In this document: positions 62,291 to 64,000 of the stretch, piece after piece
Position numbering within the stretch: position 1 is the first letter of the stretch
How the letters are laid out: every line of letters begins with the position of its first letter
NCBI GenBank assembly: GCA_023846275.1
Contig: CM043868.1
Span: forward strand, 13,797,755-13,861,754
Direction: 5' to 3'
Origin: Vanilla planifolia
Taxonomy: Eukaryota; Streptophyta; Magnoliopsida; Asparagales; Orchidaceae
Length of the DNA: 64,000 nucleotides
Translations under genes and position numbers: made by a program
The notes under the pieces: model-generated
Seen by the model: the letters and a program-made list of their open reading frames with translations, nothing else
What the model was told of the DNA's origin: nothing
Database searches by the model: none

Positions 62291-64000
62291 TATGAATAGT
62301 GTATTTTTTTGTGAGAAATAACTAATTTGATTAAATTTTGAGAAATAAAAAAATAACTATTAGAGAGCCATTTTGTTGATTAGAGCCATTAGAGACTTCT
62401 TAAAACTCTATAAATACTCTCCAAATAATGAGAAAAAAATAATGAATGTTAACATATCATTTACAAGTAATTATGTTTGATGATCTTTGTGAATCTTAAG
62501 GATTTAATTAAGAGAGTTAAGCTGAAGTGAAGGAGTATTATATACATTCTTTTCATAGCCATCCTTCAAGTTTGAGTATTGAGTTAGGTTGATAATCTCT
62601 TTCATGTTATTTCAGCTTAATGTGTCTCTTGATATTAATATTGAGTTATAAGATTATTGTATTTGAGTTTTACTTTATACCTTATGTCCCTTTGTGAGAA
62701 TTTTTCTTTTTTAATTTTGCTTGATCTTTTGGCCACTTTGTAGCCTTTGGCTCAATGATTTGTAGGCTCTTTTTTTGGACAATGATATATAAGGTCTTTT
62801 GGCTTAGTGTTTTTTAGAGTCCTTTTTACAGCGTTTTTCTTGTTTTTGCAAAAAAGCATTTTATTGTAAACATAGCATTTTGGCCAATGACATAGTTGTG
62901 GTGTTAGATTGAATCACCTAAAAATCGATTTTATATATTCTCTGTATAAAACTTTTAAGAAACTAACAAATGTTTTTCAAATAATTCTTATAAAAGCAAT
63001 TAAGATTTCTAAAAACATTTTGTTATTTTACTTGATATTATTGTTATTTTGGTAATTGACCTCTATTTTATGTGGATATTACTCTCACTTATTATCTATG
63101 ATTAATGGTCCTAAAATATCAATGTGTTTTTTAAGGACAAACCTACATGGTATATCATAAAAACTCAATGATTAAACATGTTGATGTTGAAATAGTTTTG
63201 AAATTGTTAGCTTTGTGAGAAAAACCTCTATTGATTGACAGAATTGGCTAAGGTCAAGTGGTGATAATCTGAGTGAATAATACTTTTATATAATAAGATT
63301 AGATTATTATTGATTATTTTCAATTATAGTCAAATTATTATCACTAAATTTTTCATATTTTATTTTATCATAAATATCATTTAGCTTTATCTTTTTGAGA
63401 ATCTTTCATATACAATGTTCACTACTTTTTTAAGATGTCTATATTTTCATTCATAATAATATCATCAAATACATTCAAAATCAATGTAACAAAACTTAAA
63501 ATGATTAGAGAATCTTTTTATATATTACAATTTCTTTCCTCCTTTTATGAATTTCATCCTCAAAATTCATAATAGCTCATAATGCTTTTTAAACATTTTC
63601 TTTTCTAGCTCCTATATAGCTTCTTTTCTAGTTTGGTTGGCCCATCATACTTTAATTATTGGAATACTCTTCCTTCTCAATTGTTTGGTTTCTTTTGCAA
63701 GAATTCTCATTGGCTTTTTCTCATAACTCAAATTAGGTTATAACTCCATATTGTTTGAATTATATTTCAAGGACAGCCTTCCTACAAAATAGAAGGCAAA
63801 TTGTACTATATAAAAATTAAAGCAAGTAAGCTTAGCCAACATTATGTGCTCTAATATGAACTAATTAAATATTTCTTTTTTATTTTTTAAACTTTGAAAG
63901 ATATTGTGTGTAATTATAATAAATGAATAATACAAAGGATTTTAGGTGCTTCAACAAACACAGTTACTTACGTCCACTTATGGTCATGAAAGACTACGCT
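62291..64000. other. AT-rich sequence, nothing recognised
   Basis: No open frame above about 60 codons and no repeat landmark from elsewhere in the window was identified up to the right edge. Confidence 0.4.

Noticed and set aside
1-64000. tRNA genes, CRISPR arrays, organellar or bacterial inserts, viral genes
   Set aside because: A by-eye search for tRNA B-box-like words and for regularly spaced direct repeats gave nothing convincing. No operon-like dense coding or ribosome-binding pattern is present.

Overview
The window is nuclear DNA of a flowering plant. The evidence is a very AT-rich background, spliced genes with GT-AG introns of very uneven length, dinucleotide microsatellites, and many decayed Ty1/copia and Ty3/gypsy remnants. 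I could not settle the species. The bHLH protein is of the R/Lc-EGL3-GL3 type found in both monocots and eudicots. Only two host genes can be supported, and both had to be assembled by eye from short exons.

Left third (minus strand, about 8.5-19.5 kb): the first four coding exons of an acyl-CoA thioesterase II-type gene whose product carries an N-terminal cyclic-nucleotide-binding-like domain. The second intron is about 9 kb and contains two fossil copia gag regions in opposite orientation. No thioesterase-domain exon was found, so the gene either runs off the left edge or is truncated. A further degraded copia remnant, with a tandemly repeated TATA-bearing LTR-like region, a primer-binding site and a gag trace, lies at 4.6-6.4 kb.

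Middle (19.6-46.8 kb): almost entirely old repeats. One abundant LTR-like family begins with TATAACATCCCAAA and is full of short palindromic ATAC/GTAT-rich motifs. It recurs in direct and inverted copies, with a decayed gypsy gag zinc knuckle at 34.5 kb. A sub-family at 24.4-25.8 and 39.0-40.2 kb carries a structured hairpin unit. Two GC-rich islands (32.4-33.1 and 40.56-41.15 kb) look like promoter or first-exon fragments of genes whose remainder is not visible.

Right part (46.85-55.4 kb, plus strand): a complete subgroup IIIf bHLH gene (anthocyanin/proanthocyanidin/epidermal-cell-fate type). It has a 5' leader, a probable leader intron and eight coding exons, one of them only 15 nt. Its largest exon has an in-frame TAG upstream of the bHLH domain. 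The TAG lies inside a 90-nt GT...AG segment whose removal would keep the frame. It is therefore either an exitron-like intron, a nonsense allele or a sequence error, and this is the most interesting point of the window. From 55.5 kb to the end there are LTR remnants, including a decayed gypsy integrase, and AT-rich sequence in which I recognise nothing else.

The two genes are about 27 kb apart on opposite strands, and nothing links them functionally. I found no CRISPR array, operon, RNA gene or novel multi-gene system.
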